DNA of 64,000 nucleotides from Collimonas sp. OK307 (GCF_900113705.1 NZ_FOQI01000006.1:62001-126000), one strand, 5' to 3'; positions 17,071 through 26,996 are shown, counted from the stretch's first letter. Notes: generated from the letters alone by a model not told the origin. Program-made: numbers and translations.

Positions 17071-17341
17071 TTATTCAAAAATAAACAGGCTTCAAGCCAA
17101 TTCGAGCGAAAGATTACCTCCCGCAACATTGGCATTAACAGCCAATATCGCCCCCGTTGCTTGGCAATTCGTTGATCACGTCCTATATTAAGAATGCTTG
17201 TTTGGCAATTGGCGGGGTTGCCACGGGGGTTGCCATTTATGGGCGATGTCCGGCTCCTCTTCGAAAAGAGCGCCCAAAAGTGTATGCATAACGATTGCGG
17301 TTATGCCCTACCGTTTTTCGATCACCATTAGAGGATCGCAA

Positions 17342-17836
17342 ATGAGGAACATCTCTACCCTGTCAGCAGCACTTGCCGTTGTTCTCGCAGGCTGCGCCCC
17401 GGCGCCATCGGAGTCAGGATCCGCGTCAACACAGTCCGCACACACGGAAATCTGCAAGGCAACCAGCGAACAAGAAATCTCAGCCTTGTTTGACCGATGG
17501 AATCGCTCGCTGCAAACCGGCGACCCGCACAAAGTTGTCGCCAATTACGCCGAGCACTCTGTCCTTCTCGCCACCGTGTCGAACAAACCGCGACTGACCC
17601 CGGCTGAGAAGGAGGACTACTTCCAGTACTTCCTTAAAAGCAAGCCGATGGGGAAGATCGACTGGAGAACAATCGAGATCGGCTGTAATACTGCGATTGA
17701 CGCCGGACTCTATACGTTCACCTTTGGCGCTACGGGTGCGCAAGTCAAGGCTCGCTACACATACACCTACAAATGGGACGGAAAGCAGTGGTTGATCACA
17801 ACTCACCACTCTTCCGCAATGCCAGAGAAGAGCTGA
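17342..17836 (+). CDS. SnoaL/DUF4440-like lipoprotein
   Basis: 164 residues from the ATG at 17342 (AGAGGA upstream). The signal peptide ends in the lipobox VLAGC, so it is probably lipid-anchored. The mature part reads ISALFDRWNRSLQTGDPHKVVANYAEHSVLL and ends in a strand WDGKQWLITTHHSS, the cone-shaped SnoaL/CaMKII-association fold. Some relatives bind calcium/calmodulin kinases or act as isomerases; no catalytic role can be assigned here. It stands alone. Confidence 0.75.
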   Translation: MRNISTLSAALAVVLAGCAPAPSESGSASTQSAHTEICKATSEQEISALFDRWNRSLQTGDPHKVVANYAEHSVLLATVSNKPRLTPAEKEDYFQYFLKSKPMGKIDWRTIEIGCNTAIDAGLYTFTFGATGAQVKARYTYTYKWDGKQWLITTHHSSAMPEKS

Positions 17837-17988
17837 AGCGCCAAAGGGCAAAACCCTTCAGTTCAGCCTGCAGGTTCGAGATTTTCTGTTGAATTCAATC
17901 GGTGCATTTCGACAGCCACAGACGGTTGCCCTGGTGTCGAACACTGGGGGATGAACGGCATCAGCCCATCCCGCAATGACTCGTAGCC

Positions 17989-20193
17989 CTAACTGGCTGT
18001 AGCCACCACATTAGCCCGGGCCTTATGCAATTTTTTGTAGCTGTCGATCAGGCGCTGGTGCCTGTCGAGACCCTCCAGTTTCATACTCGTTGGGGTTAAC
18101 CCGAAGAAGCGCACACTGCCGTCCACTGAGCCCATTACCGCGTCCATCCGAGCGTTGCCAAACATCCGGCGGAAATTGACCACGTAATCGTCCAGTTCCA
18201 GGTCGTCATCCAGCAGCACTTCTAACACCACATTCAAGGCTTGATAAAACAAGCCGCGTTCGACCGTGTTGTCGTTGTACTGCAGGAAGGCGCCCACCAG
18301 ATCTTGCGCCTCCTCAAATTGCTGTAAGGCGAGATGAATCAGCAGTTTCAACTCGAGAACTGTCAGTTGCCCCCAGTCCGTATTCTCGTCAAATTCGATA
18401 CCGATCAATGTGGCGATATCAGAATGTTCATCGAGCTCATTGCTATCCAAACGGTCAAGCAGCGTTTCCAGGCTGGCATCGTCCAGGCCATGCAGATTCA
18501 AAATATCGGCGCGGAACAACAGCGCCTTGTTGGTGTTATCCCAGATCAAATCTTCTATCGGGTAAATTTCCGAATAACCCGGCACCAGAATCCGGCAGGC
18601 TATGGCGCCTAAATTGTCATACGCCGCCGTGTACACCTCTTTGCCCATGTCTTTGAGAATACCGAACAAGGTCGCGGCTTCTTCGGCATTGGAGTTTTCA
18701 CCCCGGCCTGAAAAATCCCATTCAACAAAATCGAAATCCGCTTTTGCACTGAAAAAGCGCCATGACACGATCCCGCTGGAATCGATGAAGTGTTCGACAA
18801 AGTTATTTGGCTCAGTCACGGCTTCACTTGTAAAGGTGGGCCGGGGTAATTCGTTCAGTCCTTCAAAACTGCGACCCTGCAGCAACTCCGTCAGACTACG
18901 CTCCAGCGCCACCTCCAGGCTTGGGTGCGCGCCGAACGAGGCAAACACACCGCCTGTCCGCGGGTTCATCAAGGTGACGCACATCACCGGGTACACTCCT
19001 CCCAGCGACGCATCCTTCACCAGCACCGGAAAGCCCTGCTCTTCCAACCCCTGAATGCCGGCCAGAATGCCAGGGTATTTCGCCAGCACTTCCTGCGGCA
19101 CATCAGGCAAAGTGATTTCACCTTCCAGAATTTCGCGTTTTACCGCCCGTTCGAAAATCTCCGACAGGCATTGCACCTGTGCTTCGGCCAGCGTATTACC
19201 GGCACTCATGCCATTGCTGACGTAGAGGTTTTCGACCAGGTTAGACGGAAAATACACCACCTCGCCGTCCGACTGCCGCACAAACGGCAGCGAACAGATA
19301 CCGCGCTGCACATTGCCGGAGTTGGTGTCGACCAGATGCGAGCCACGTAACTCGCCGTCTGGATTGTAAATTTGCAGGCTGTACTCATCCAGGATTTCGG
19401 CCGGCAGCGCATCTTTACGGCCAGGCTTAAACCAGCGCTCGTTCGGGTAATGTACAAACTCCGCGTTAGCGATGTCTTCGCCCCAAAACGTGCCGGCATA
19501 GAAATGGTTGCAATTCAGCCGCTCGATATACTCGCCCAACGCCGACGCCAACGCGCTTTCCTTGGTTGCTCCCTTGCCATTGGTAAAACACATCGGCGAG
19601 TGCGCATCGCGGATATGCAGCGACCATACATTGGGCACAAGATTGCGCCACGAAGCGATTTCAATCTTGATGCCCAGGTTCGCCAGAACGCCCGACATAT
19701 TGGCGATGGTTTGCTCCAACGGCAGATCCTTGCCCGCAATATAGGTGCTGACGTCAGAAGCCGGCTTCAAGGTCAGCAACGACTGAGCATCGGCATCCAG
19801 GTTCTCTACCTCTTCAATGACAAACTCGGGTCCGGCTTGCACCACTTTTTTCACCGTACAACGCTCGATCGAACGCAAAATACCCTGGCGGTCTTTGGCA
19901 GAGATATCCGCCGGCAACTCAACCTGAATCTTGAAAATCTGCTGGTAACGGTTTTCCGGATCGACAATATTATTCTGTGACAGGCGGATATTTTCGGTAG
20001 GAATATTGCGAGTTACGCAATACAACTTCACAAAGTAAGCTGCACACAAGGCTGACGAGGCCAGAAAATAATCGAAGGGGCCAGGCGCCGAGCCATCGCC
20101 CTTATAGCGGATAGGCTGGTCGGCCACTACCGTGAAGTCATCGAACTTGGCTTCAAGACGTAGCTTATCGAGAAAGTTGACCTTAATTTCCAT
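17989..20193 (-). CDS. OsmC-YcaO fusion protein with C-terminal helical (TPR-like) region
   Basis: 734 residues. Residues 1-135 form an OsmC-type domain with its two cysteines (C50 in SSALCAAYF, C112 in IERCTVKK). A YcaO domain follows (about 150-590), including the ATP-site motif GKGATKESALASALGEYIERLNC and later acidic ligands. The last ~140 residues are helical repeats. E. coli YcaO (586 residues) takes part in beta-methylthiolation of ribosomal protein S12 and lacks the N-terminal OsmC part. No peptide precursor or cyclodehydratase partner is adjacent, so a RiPP role is not supported here. Confidence 0.87.
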   Translation of the reverse strand: MEIKVNFLDKLRLEAKFDDFTVVADQPIRYKGDGSAPGPFDYFLASSALCAAYFVKLYCVTRNIPTENIRLSQNNIVDPENRYQQIFKIQVELPADISAKDRQGILRSIERCTVKKVVQAGPEFVIEEVENLDADAQSLLTLKPASDVSTYIAGKDLPLEQTIANMSGVLANLGIKIEIASWRNLVPNVWSLHIRDAHSPMCFTNGKGATKESALASALGEYIERLNCNHFYAGTFWGEDIANAEFVHYPNERWFKPGRKDALPAEILDEYSLQIYNPDGELRGSHLVDTNSGNVQRGICSLPFVRQSDGEVVYFPSNLVENLYVSNGMSAGNTLAEAQVQCLSEIFERAVKREILEGEITLPDVPQEVLAKYPGILAGIQGLEEQGFPVLVKDASLGGVYPVMCVTLMNPRTGGVFASFGAHPSLEVALERSLTELLQGRSFEGLNELPRPTFTSEAVTEPNNFVEHFIDSSGIVSWRFFSAKADFDFVEWDFSGRGENSNAEEAATLFGILKDMGKEVYTAAYDNLGAIACRILVPGYSEIYPIEDLIWDNTNKALLFRADILNLHGLDDASLETLLDRLDSNELDEHSDIATLIGIEFDENTDWGQLTVLELKLLIHLALQQFEEAQDLVGAFLQYNDNTVERGLFYQALNVVLEVLLDDDLELDDYVVNFRRMFGNARMDAVMGSVDGSVRFFGLTPTSMKLEGLDRHQRLIDSYKKLHKARANVVATAS

Positions 20194-20317
20194 GGGGGAA
20201 TTCTAAAATTGATGTAGCCGCTATTATCCGTCGCCACGCAGGTACCGTGCAATTTATCGATGTTTTTCTCGAACACCGCCAATGTCCGCCCTTCAAAGCC
20301 AATACAATCTTTCCATA

Positions 20318-20346
20318 TAGTCCACTTATTGCCATCGCGATATAAT
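20318..20346 (+). promoter_or_regulatory. Possible promoter of the DUF2946-TonB-PepSY operon
   Basis: A perfect TATAAT lies at 20341-20346, 49 bp before the ATG at 20395. The matching -35 (TAGTCC at 20318-20323) is poor, so activation or derepression is likely. No convincing Fur box was seen. Confidence 0.4.
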
Positions 20347-20394
20347 CCGCTTCGCATCTCACCTCTCCGGTGTTGAAATCCTCGTAAATCACCC

Positions 20395-20778
20395 ATGTTA
20401 CGTATCCGCCGTCAAAAACTCGTTGTCTGGGCTTGCCTGTTTGCCATCTGGCTGGGGATCCTCATGCCGACGGTTTCGCAGTCTCTCAAGGCCGCGGGAA
20501 CGATACAGATATACAACGAGATTTGCACCGCGGCCGGACTGGTGCATGTCGATCCGGCTGACAGCGGCAAGTCTTCTGCGCCGAGCGCCGATCACTGGAA
20601 TGCTTGCGGCTACTGTACTTTGCTGGCCAATAGCCCGCCGCCGGCGGTTTCTTTCGATTTGCTGCCGATACGCGCCACGGTCGCCGAGCATACCGGCCTG
20701 CCGCTATATAGCTACATCCCGCCACGCCCGTTCCGCGGGCAGACTCACCCGCTCGACCCTCCCCTGACTCTTTCCTGA
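20395..20778 (+). CDS. DUF2946 domain protein
   Basis: 127 residues with an N-terminal signal/anchor (VVWACLFAIWLGILMPTVSQ) and the CGYCTLL motif (about residue 83) typical of DUF2946 proteins. These small exported proteins are regularly encoded next to TonB-dependent receptors and PepSY membrane proteins, often in copper or iron regulons. It is first in a three-gene operon, 87 bp before the receptor gene. Confidence 0.78.
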   Translation: MLRIRRQKLVVWACLFAIWLGILMPTVSQSLKAAGTIQIYNEICTAAGLVHVDPADSGKSSAPSADHWNACGYCTLLANSPPPAVSFDLLPIRATVAEHTGLPLYSYIPPRPFRGQTHPLDPPLTLS

Positions 20779-20865
20779 TTTCCATTACCGGCATCCGAGA
20801 TGCCGCCTAGCTCCGGTTGCACCTGCAATCCGGGGACGATTATCGTTTGAAGTCCAGGGGAATTT

Positions 20866-23232
20866 ATGTTTGATTTGCTCACGCAAACCAAGAGTGTTTC
20901 AACGCGCCGCTACTTGTCGTCGCGGCATCTATCAAGACAGTCGTCGAGATTATCCACGTCGATGCGGCCGCTGCCGCTATCCCTCATGCTCGCCCTGCCC
21001 ATGCTGTCGCAAAGCGCATGGGCGGCCGAGGATGATGTCCACGCAGTGCACGAGGTGTTTGTCACCGCCGCCAGGGAAAAGCGGGTGCTTGATCCCAACC
21101 TGCCCGCCAGCAGTGAACGCATCACCGCGGCGCAATTGGAGAATCTCAATATCGTCAATACCGAAGACGCGTTGAAATACATGCCGAACATGGCAATTCG
21201 CAAACGCTTCATCGGCGATGAGAATGCCACCATCTCGGTGCGCGGCAACGGTACTTCCCAGACCGCGCGCGGCCTGGTGTATGCGGATGGCCTGCTGCTC
21301 AGCAATTTCATGGGTAACACACATAGCTTCCCACCGCGCTGGTCCATGGTTTTTCCGGAAGATATTGCGCAGGTGGATGTGATCTACGGCCCGTTTTCTG
21401 CACTGTATCCGGGCAATTCCATGGGGGCTACGGTAGCGATCACCACCAAGATGCCGACAAAACTGGAAGCGATGGCCAAGGCACAAGTCTTCAGCCAACA
21501 GTTCAACCTGTTCGGCGTCGACCGTCATTTCGACGGCAATAAAAGCACGGCGGCTATCGGCAACAAGGTAGGCGACCTGTCCTTCCTGCTTGGCATAGAC
21601 CATCTCAGCAATGCCGGTCAGCCATTCGTCTATGCCAGCCAGCCGCGCTCTACGCAAGTTGCGACTGCCGCTGCGATTCCGGTCACTGGCGCTTATTCAT
21701 ATACCGACCCTAACGGCGCTCCGGCCACCATCTTCGGCGTCAATGCCGAGGGCGCCGAGCGCGCGGTGCAGGATCTGTTCAAGTTCAAGGCCGTCTACGA
21801 TATATCGCCGGTACTGCAGGCCGGCCTCACTTTCGGCTATTGGCGCCAGCAGGTAAGCAACAGTACCCAGACCTTCTTGCGCGACGCCAACGGCAATCCC
21901 GTGTATTCAGGCCTGGTCAATATCGGCGGCTATCAATACAACCTGCCGGCATCGTTCTTCGCGCCGGCTGCCAGCGAAAGCGAGAACCAGCTGTATGGTT
22001 TGACGCTAAAAACCCGTAACGCCAGCGGCTGGAACTACTCGGCGATTGCATCGTATTTCGATGTCTCGAAGAGCATTTCCAGATCTGCCAGCAGCGGACT
22101 AGCCAGCAATCTCAGCGGTGTCGCCACCTACGGCGACGGTTCGGGCTGGAAAACTCTGGACCTGATGGCCGACTACAAACCGGCAACCATCAACGCCGGC
22201 AGCCATTGGCTGACTTTCGGCTACCACTACGATAATTATTTCCTGGAAAATACCACGCTCAACCTGAGCAACTGGCGCAGCAACGATGGCGGCAGCTTCA
22301 ACAATGCTTTTGCCGGCAAGACTGAAACCCAGGCCCTGTTTGCGCAAGACGCCTGGCAATTGAGCCAGCTCTGGAAGCTGACCTACGGCTTGCGCCATGA
22401 AGACTGGCGCGCTTATGATGGCGCACGCGCGACCAGCGCTGCGGCCCAGCGCTACGACAATCGCAACTTGTCGTACTGGTCGCCCAAGGCGGCATTGTCC
22501 TATCAGGCTACATCCGACCTGACAATTCGCTTCTCTACCGGGCGCGCCTATCGCTTCCCCACCGTCAGTGAACTGTTCCAGGGCAGCCTGACCGGCTCCA
22601 CGCTGGTCAACAACGATCCGAATCTCAAACCGGAAAACGATCTGGCGAAAGAGCTGAGTGCAGAATGGTCGCATTTCAACGGCGTGCTGCGTATGTCTTT
22701 GTTTGAAGACGACGTGAAGAACACCTTGTTCAGCCAGACCAACACGACAGTGTTCCCCAACGTTACCAGTATCCAGAATATAGACCGGGTACGCTCGCGC
22801 GGGATCGAGTTCAGCTATTCGGCCGAAGACGTTTTACTGCGCGGACTGGATCTGAGCGCCAGCGTCGGCTACACCAGATCGATCATCCTGGAAAACAGCA
22901 AAAATCCGGCTACCGTCGGCAAGAACTTTTACCGCATCCCTTTGTGGCGCAGCAACCTGGTGGGCAGTTACCGCATCAACGACCAGGCCAACGTGATGCT
23001 GGCGGGACGCTATTCGGGGCGGCAATACAACACGCTGACCAATACCGACATCAACCCGGACACCTTCGGCGGCACCAGCTCGTTCCTGGTATTCGACACC
23101 AAACTGACATTCAAGCCGACTAAAAATACCGAGCTGGGACTCGGCATAGACAACCTGACCAACCGCCGCTACTACGTCTACTACCCTTACCCGGGCCGGA
23201 CGTTCTACCTGGAAGCCAAGGTCAGCCTGTGA
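20866..23232 (+). CDS. TonB-dependent receptor (metal/siderophore type)
   Basis: 788 residues. A long N-terminal region precedes the signal peptide at about 33-53 (ending AWA); the first ATG is kept because it has AGGGGA upstream. The plug domain reads DALKYMPNMAIRKRF...ISVRGNG, and the barrel ends with YYPYPGRTFYLEAKVSL, the usual C-terminal barrel strand. It imports a metal complex or other ligand using TonB energy. The neighbours DUF2946 and PepSY suggest metal uptake. Confidence 0.92.
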   Translation: MFDLLTQTKSVSTRRYLSSRHLSRQSSRLSTSMRPLPLSLMLALPMLSQSAWAAEDDVHAVHEVFVTAAREKRVLDPNLPASSERITAAQLENLNIVNTEDALKYMPNMAIRKRFIGDENATISVRGNGTSQTARGLVYADGLLLSNFMGNTHSFPPRWSMVFPEDIAQVDVIYGPFSALYPGNSMGATVAITTKMPTKLEAMAKAQVFSQQFNLFGVDRHFDGNKSTAAIGNKVGDLSFLLGIDHLSNAGQPFVYASQPRSTQVATAAAIPVTGAYSYTDPNGAPATIFGVNAEGAERAVQDLFKFKAVYDISPVLQAGLTFGYWRQQVSNSTQTFLRDANGNPVYSGLVNIGGYQYNLPASFFAPAASESENQLYGLTLKTRNASGWNYSAIASYFDVSKSISRSASSGLASNLSGVATYGDGSGWKTLDLMADYKPATINAGSHWLTFGYHYDNYFLENTTLNLSNWRSNDGGSFNNAFAGKTETQALFAQDAWQLSQLWKLTYGLRHEDWRAYDGARATSAAAQRYDNRNLSYWSPKAALSYQATSDLTIRFSTGRAYRFPTVSELFQGSLTGSTLVNNDPNLKPENDLAKELSAEWSHFNGVLRMSLFEDDVKNTLFSQTNTTVFPNVTSIQNIDRVRSRGIEFSYSAEDVLLRGLDLSASVGYTRSIILENSKNPATVGKNFYRIPLWRSNLVGSYRINDQANVMLAGRYSGRQYNTLTNTDINPDTFGGTSSFLVFDTKLTFKPTKNTELGLGIDNLTNRRYYVYYPYPGRTFYLEAKVSL

Positions 23233-23267
23233 TCGAGTCGAGCCATCATTTTTAGCAAGGAACAGTC

Positions 23268-24728
23268 ATGCAAACAATCATTGAGCAACAAGCGCAAGAT
23301 GAGACAGCTTCAGTCTCCTCCCGCAATTACCGCATCCTTTGGCGCTGGCATTTTTATGCCGGCTTGTTCGTGATGCCTTTTTTAATCGTGCTGGCGATTA
23401 CCGGCGCAATCTACGTTTTCAAACCGCAAATAGAAAACGTTTTGTACGGCGACAAATTGTTCGTGCCCGCCAGCACGCAGGCCAGGCTTGGCTACGACAA
23501 ACTGCTCAGCATCGCCGCCACCGCGCTGCCGCCGGATGCAACGGCCAGCTCGATTGCCGTCAGCCAGGATCCGAGGCGCAGCACCGAAGCGGTGTTTCGC
23601 CTGCCTTCCGGCGACAGCAGCAGCGTGTATGTCAATCCGTACACCGGCCAGGTGCTGGGCACGCTCAGCGTCGAACACAGGCTGATGAAACAGGTGCGCC
23701 AGATCCATCGCGATTTACTGCTGGGAAGATGGGGCGGCTGGCTGATGGAACTGGCGGCCTGCTGGACCCTGATCATGGTCGGCACCGGCATCGCCTTGTG
23801 GTGGCCGCGCAAGCAATTTTCGGTGTGGGGTACTTTGTTGCCACGCCTCGGCTTGCGTGGACGGGCGATCTGGCGCGAGTTACATCTGGTGATCGGTATC
23901 TGGGTCTCGATCGGCGCGGTGTTCTTCATCATGAGCGGCTTACCGTGGTCCAGCTTCTGGGGCAAGAATTTTCAGGCTGTAGTCACCTGGGCCAGCTTTG
24001 CACAGCCGCCAGCAGCAGCCAAGAGCGCTCACGTCCACGGGGCGGATGCGCCCGCAGGCGACCATGGCGCAATGGCGAGCATGCCCGACATGCCAGCCGT
24101 GCCGAAGAAGATGCAAGATCTGCCTCTTGCCGAGATCCCGTGGGCTGTAGGCGCTACTACAGTGCCGATGTCACAGCTCATTCATCAGACCATGCAGCAT
24201 CAACCGCTGGCAATCGATCAGGTCGTGGCGATCGCTGGACACAACGGCATGCAGACCTATCAACTCGCGTTGCCAGGTAAAGGCACCGATGTTTTCACTG
24301 CATCCTATGCACCGGGCGCCGGGGAATTCGTGCGTTCGGATCTTGATCGGCAACGCACGCTGCATATCGACCAGTACAGCGGAAAAATCATGAAAGACCT
24401 GCGCTTTTCCGATTACAGCCCGGTCTCCAAGTTAGTAACCTTGGGCGTCGCCCTGCATATGGGGGAATATTTCGGCTTGGCGAACCAGCTGATTTGCGCA
24501 GTTATCTCATTGACCTTGCTGGGAATGGCGGTTACCGGATTCGTGATGTGGTGGAAGCGGCGCCCGCAAAACTCCATAGGGGCTCCAAAGCGCGTACTGC
24601 AGCCGACACCGTCGATCAAACGCTGGAAAAGCTATATGGCGATCCTCGGCATCATCTTTCCACTGATGGGAGCGACGATGCTTGCCGTATGGCTGGGCGA
24701 CACGCTGTTTTTCAGGAAGCGGGCCTGA
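23268..24728 (+). CDS. PepSY-associated membrane protein, metal-handling
   Basis: 486 residues with four main membrane helices (about 25-50, 150-172, 200-225, 410-435 and a further one near 450), the PepSY_TM layout (LWRWHFYAGLFVMPFLIVLAITGAIYVF; RQIHRDLL). A periplasmic stretch at about 252-282 is rich in His, Met and Asp (HVHGADAPAGDHGAMASMPD), suggesting copper or another soft metal. Such proteins may reduce or process metal chelates after TonB-dependent import. It follows the receptor gene by 35 bp and has an AAGGAA site. Confidence 0.87.
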   Translation: MQTIIEQQAQDETASVSSRNYRILWRWHFYAGLFVMPFLIVLAITGAIYVFKPQIENVLYGDKLFVPASTQARLGYDKLLSIAATALPPDATASSIAVSQDPRRSTEAVFRLPSGDSSSVYVNPYTGQVLGTLSVEHRLMKQVRQIHRDLLLGRWGGWLMELAACWTLIMVGTGIALWWPRKQFSVWGTLLPRLGLRGRAIWRELHLVIGIWVSIGAVFFIMSGLPWSSFWGKNFQAVVTWASFAQPPAAAKSAHVHGADAPAGDHGAMASMPDMPAVPKKMQDLPLAEIPWAVGATTVPMSQLIHQTMQHQPLAIDQVVAIAGHNGMQTYQLALPGKGTDVFTASYAPGAGEFVRSDLDRQRTLHIDQYSGKIMKDLRFSDYSPVSKLVTLGVALHMGEYFGLANQLICAVISLTLLGMAVTGFVMWWKRRPQNSIGAPKRVLQPTPSIKRWKSYMAILGIIFPLMGATMLAVWLGDTLFFRKRA

Positions 24729-24758
24729 ATGTCCTGAACCGCTAGAACCCAAACCCGG

Positions 24759-25817
24759 TCAGGAAACCACTTCCACACGATTGCCGCCTGCCGCCATTTC
24801 ACCAATGACAGCAGCGTCGGCAAAACCTTCGCGCCGGAACAGCTCCAGCACCTGTTCCACCGCCGCGGGATCGCAAGAAACCAGCAAGCCGCCCGATGTC
24901 TGCGGGTCGCTCAGCAAGCTGCGCTGTACCGGAGTAATGCTGTCGGCCAGCGTCACGTCATGCCCGTAGCCGCTCCAGTTACGGCCGGAGGCGCCGGTGA
25001 TATATCCCTGCTCGGCCAGTTGCTGCACTTGCGGCAACAAAGGGATCGATCCCATTTCGAGCCTGGCCGATAACTTCGCAGCGCGCGCCAGTTCCAGCAT
25101 ATGCCCCAGTAATCCGAAACCGGTGACATCGGTCAACGCGTTAACCCCAGCCAGCTCAGACAACAAGCGGCCCGGCTTATTCAGTTTGGTGGTGTTGCTG
25201 ATGAGCGCCGCATAACCGGCGGCGTCCAGCTTGTCTTTTTTCAATGCTGCCGACAAAATGCCGACACCGATCGGTTTGCCCAATATGAGTTTATCGCCAG
25301 CCTTGGCGCCGGCATTGCGCTTGACCTTGGACGGATGGACCAGGCCCAGCACCACCAGGCCATAGATCGGCTCGACCGAATCGATGGTGTGGCCGCCGGC
25401 AATCGGGATGCCTGCCTCCGCACAGATAGACTCGCCGCCCCGCAGAATCTTGCCGATGACTTCCACCGGCAATTTGTCGATCGGCATGCCGACCAGGGCC
25501 AGCGCCATGATCGGTGTGCCGCCCATGGCATACACGTCCGAAATGGCGTTGGTGGCGGCGATGCGGCCGAAATCATAGGGATCGTCGACGATCGGCATGA
25601 AGAAATCGGTGGTCGCAATCAAGGCCTGCTCATCGTTGAGCTTGTAGACAGCGGCATCGTCGGCGGTTTCAATCCCCACCATCAATTCTTTCGGCACCGG
25701 GAAGCCATTTGAGTTCTTGAGGATTTCCGCCAACACCCCCGGCGCGATCTTGCAGCCGCAACCGCCGCCGTGTGAAAAGGAAGTCAGCTTGATGTTTGGT
25801 TCAGCGAGATCGGGCAT
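24759..25817 (-). CDS. selD: Selenide, water dikinase
   Basis: 352 residues, full length. It makes selenophosphate from selenide and ATP. The active-site segment SHGGGCGCK has the essential cysteine (C20) and lysine (K23) matching C17 and K20 of the E. coli enzyme; here the site is Cys, not selenocysteine. The PurM-like ATP-binding parts follow (TTDFFMPIVDDPYDFG; GLLGHMLE; SDPQTSGG). It is downstream of mnmH by 66 bp, so selenium goes at least to tRNA; no selA or selB is in the window. Confidence 0.95.
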   Translation of the reverse strand: MPDLAEPNIKLTSFSHGGGCGCKIAPGVLAEILKNSNGFPVPKELMVGIETADDAAVYKLNDEQALIATTDFFMPIVDDPYDFGRIAATNAISDVYAMGGTPIMALALVGMPIDKLPVEVIGKILRGGESICAEAGIPIAGGHTIDSVEPIYGLVVLGLVHPSKVKRNAGAKAGDKLILGKPIGVGILSAALKKDKLDAAGYAALISNTTKLNKPGRLLSELAGVNALTDVTGFGLLGHMLELARAAKLSARLEMGSIPLLPQVQQLAEQGYITGASGRNWSGYGHDVTLADSITPVQRSLLSDPQTSGGLLVSCDPAAVEQVLELFRREGFADAAVIGEMAAGGNRVEVVS

Positions 25818-25883
25818 AGAGATCCTGGAATTGAGTCTGTAAAGAATGTAAATGAAGCATACGCCTCATCCGGGCTTATTTGC

Positions 25884-26945
25884 TTACTTGTCCTGATGCA
25901 GCTGTCTTGCCACGCGTTGAAAAGTGGCGTCTGAAATATCAGGAAGATCCAGTATCCGCGCCTCGGAAAACTGATCGAAATTTCGCTTGATCGATTGCCC
26001 GTAGGCCGGATCATAATGTTTCAGCAATAGCTCATCAACCAGTTCCTCGATCCGGCCGGATGAACTCAGCTGCTGCCAGTAAGCGACCTTCTCGCGCCCA
26101 TGGACGTAGGTCAGGCAAGCCAGCTGGGTATTCAGCAAAGCGGGATCGGTCACGAAGTGGGCATAATCTTCCAGCAGCAACCGCACGCGATCCGGCCGCG
26201 ACAGCGCAACCGCAAAACATGGCGAGCTGCGCACGATGTCCATCAACACTTCCGGCACCCGCAGATTGCCAACCTTCTTGCTCTCGGATTCGACAAATAC
26301 CGGATACTGCGGATCGAAACGCTGTAGTGCATCCCAGATACGGCTCTCGAAAGTCTTTTGCGAAGGCTGCAGTTCGGTCGGCAAATTGCCCAGCACCGAA
26401 CCGCGATGCGCCGCCATCTGTTCCAGGTCGAGTACTTGCGAGCCCTGCTGCGCCAGCACTTGCAGCAAGCGGCTCTTGCCGCTGCCGGTAGGACCGCAAA
26501 TCACCTTGAACCGGAAACGCTGCGGCAACTCGGCCAGGCTGGCGTTGACGTATCTGCGATAGGTCTGGTAACCGCCATCGAGTTGCACCACCGGCCAGCC
26601 GATTTTTGCCATGACGTGCGCCATGGCGCTACTTCTGTTGCCGCCGCGCCAGCAATAAACCAAAGGCGCCCATTCGCGCGGCTTATCGAAAAACAGCGTT
26701 TCAATATGGGATGCAATATTGCGCCCGACCAGTACCGCGCCCAGCTTTTTCGCTTCAAATGCATTGACCTGCTTATACATGGTCCCCACCTGCACCCTCT
26801 GCGCGTCGTCCAGCACCGGGCAATTGATGGCGCCGGGAATATGGTCCTCGGCAAATTCCGACTGGCTACGGACATCGATAATGGCATCGAATTGCTTGAG
26901 TTGAGGAAGGATTTCTTGAAAAGAAAGCAATGCAGGGTATTTCAT
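25884..26945 (-). CDS. mnmH: tRNA 2-selenouridine synthase
   Basis: 353 residues. An N-terminal rhodanese domain carries the catalytic cysteine in YCWRGGNRSS (C98, C97 in E. coli), and a P-loop GPTGSGKS lies at 151-158. The enzyme geranylates and then selenates 2-thiouridine at the wobble position of Lys, Glu and Gln tRNAs, using selenophosphate from SelD encoded next door. The pair is an operon. Confidence 0.94.
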   Translation of the reverse strand: MKYPALLSFQEILPQLKQFDAIIDVRSQSEFAEDHIPGAINCPVLDDAQRVQVGTMYKQVNAFEAKKLGAVLVGRNIASHIETLFFDKPREWAPLVYCWRGGNRSSAMAHVMAKIGWPVVQLDGGYQTYRRYVNASLAELPQRFRFKVICGPTGSGKSRLLQVLAQQGSQVLDLEQMAAHRGSVLGNLPTELQPSQKTFESRIWDALQRFDPQYPVFVESESKKVGNLRVPEVLMDIVRSSPCFAVALSRPDRVRLLLEDYAHFVTDPALLNTQLACLTYVHGREKVAYWQQLSSSGRIEELVDELLLKHYDPAYGQSIKRNFDQFSEARILDLPDISDATFQRVARQLHQDK

Positions 26946-26996
26946 TCGCGTTTTTCTAAATCAATTTTGGGCTGGCGGAGCGACCGTCGTCATGCA

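Larger units (their letters stand above)
16947..17341. other. Intergenic region after the porin gene
   Basis: 395 bp without a convincing gene. It holds two hairpins listed separately (16987-17015 and 17047-17070). The right part has the near-repeated phrase GGGGTTGCCA (about 17214 and 17225) and the promoter of the lipoprotein gene, in which I see no clear -35/-10 pair. Confidence 0.5.

Noticed and set aside
17989-20193. RiPP (thiazole/oxazole peptide) biosynthesis cluster around YcaO
   Set aside because: No precursor peptide, dehydrogenase or cyclodehydratase partner nearby; the fusion matches the S12-type YcaO group.
24759-25817. Selenocysteine-containing SelD
   Set aside because: The active-site codon encodes Cys and there is no in-frame TGA.
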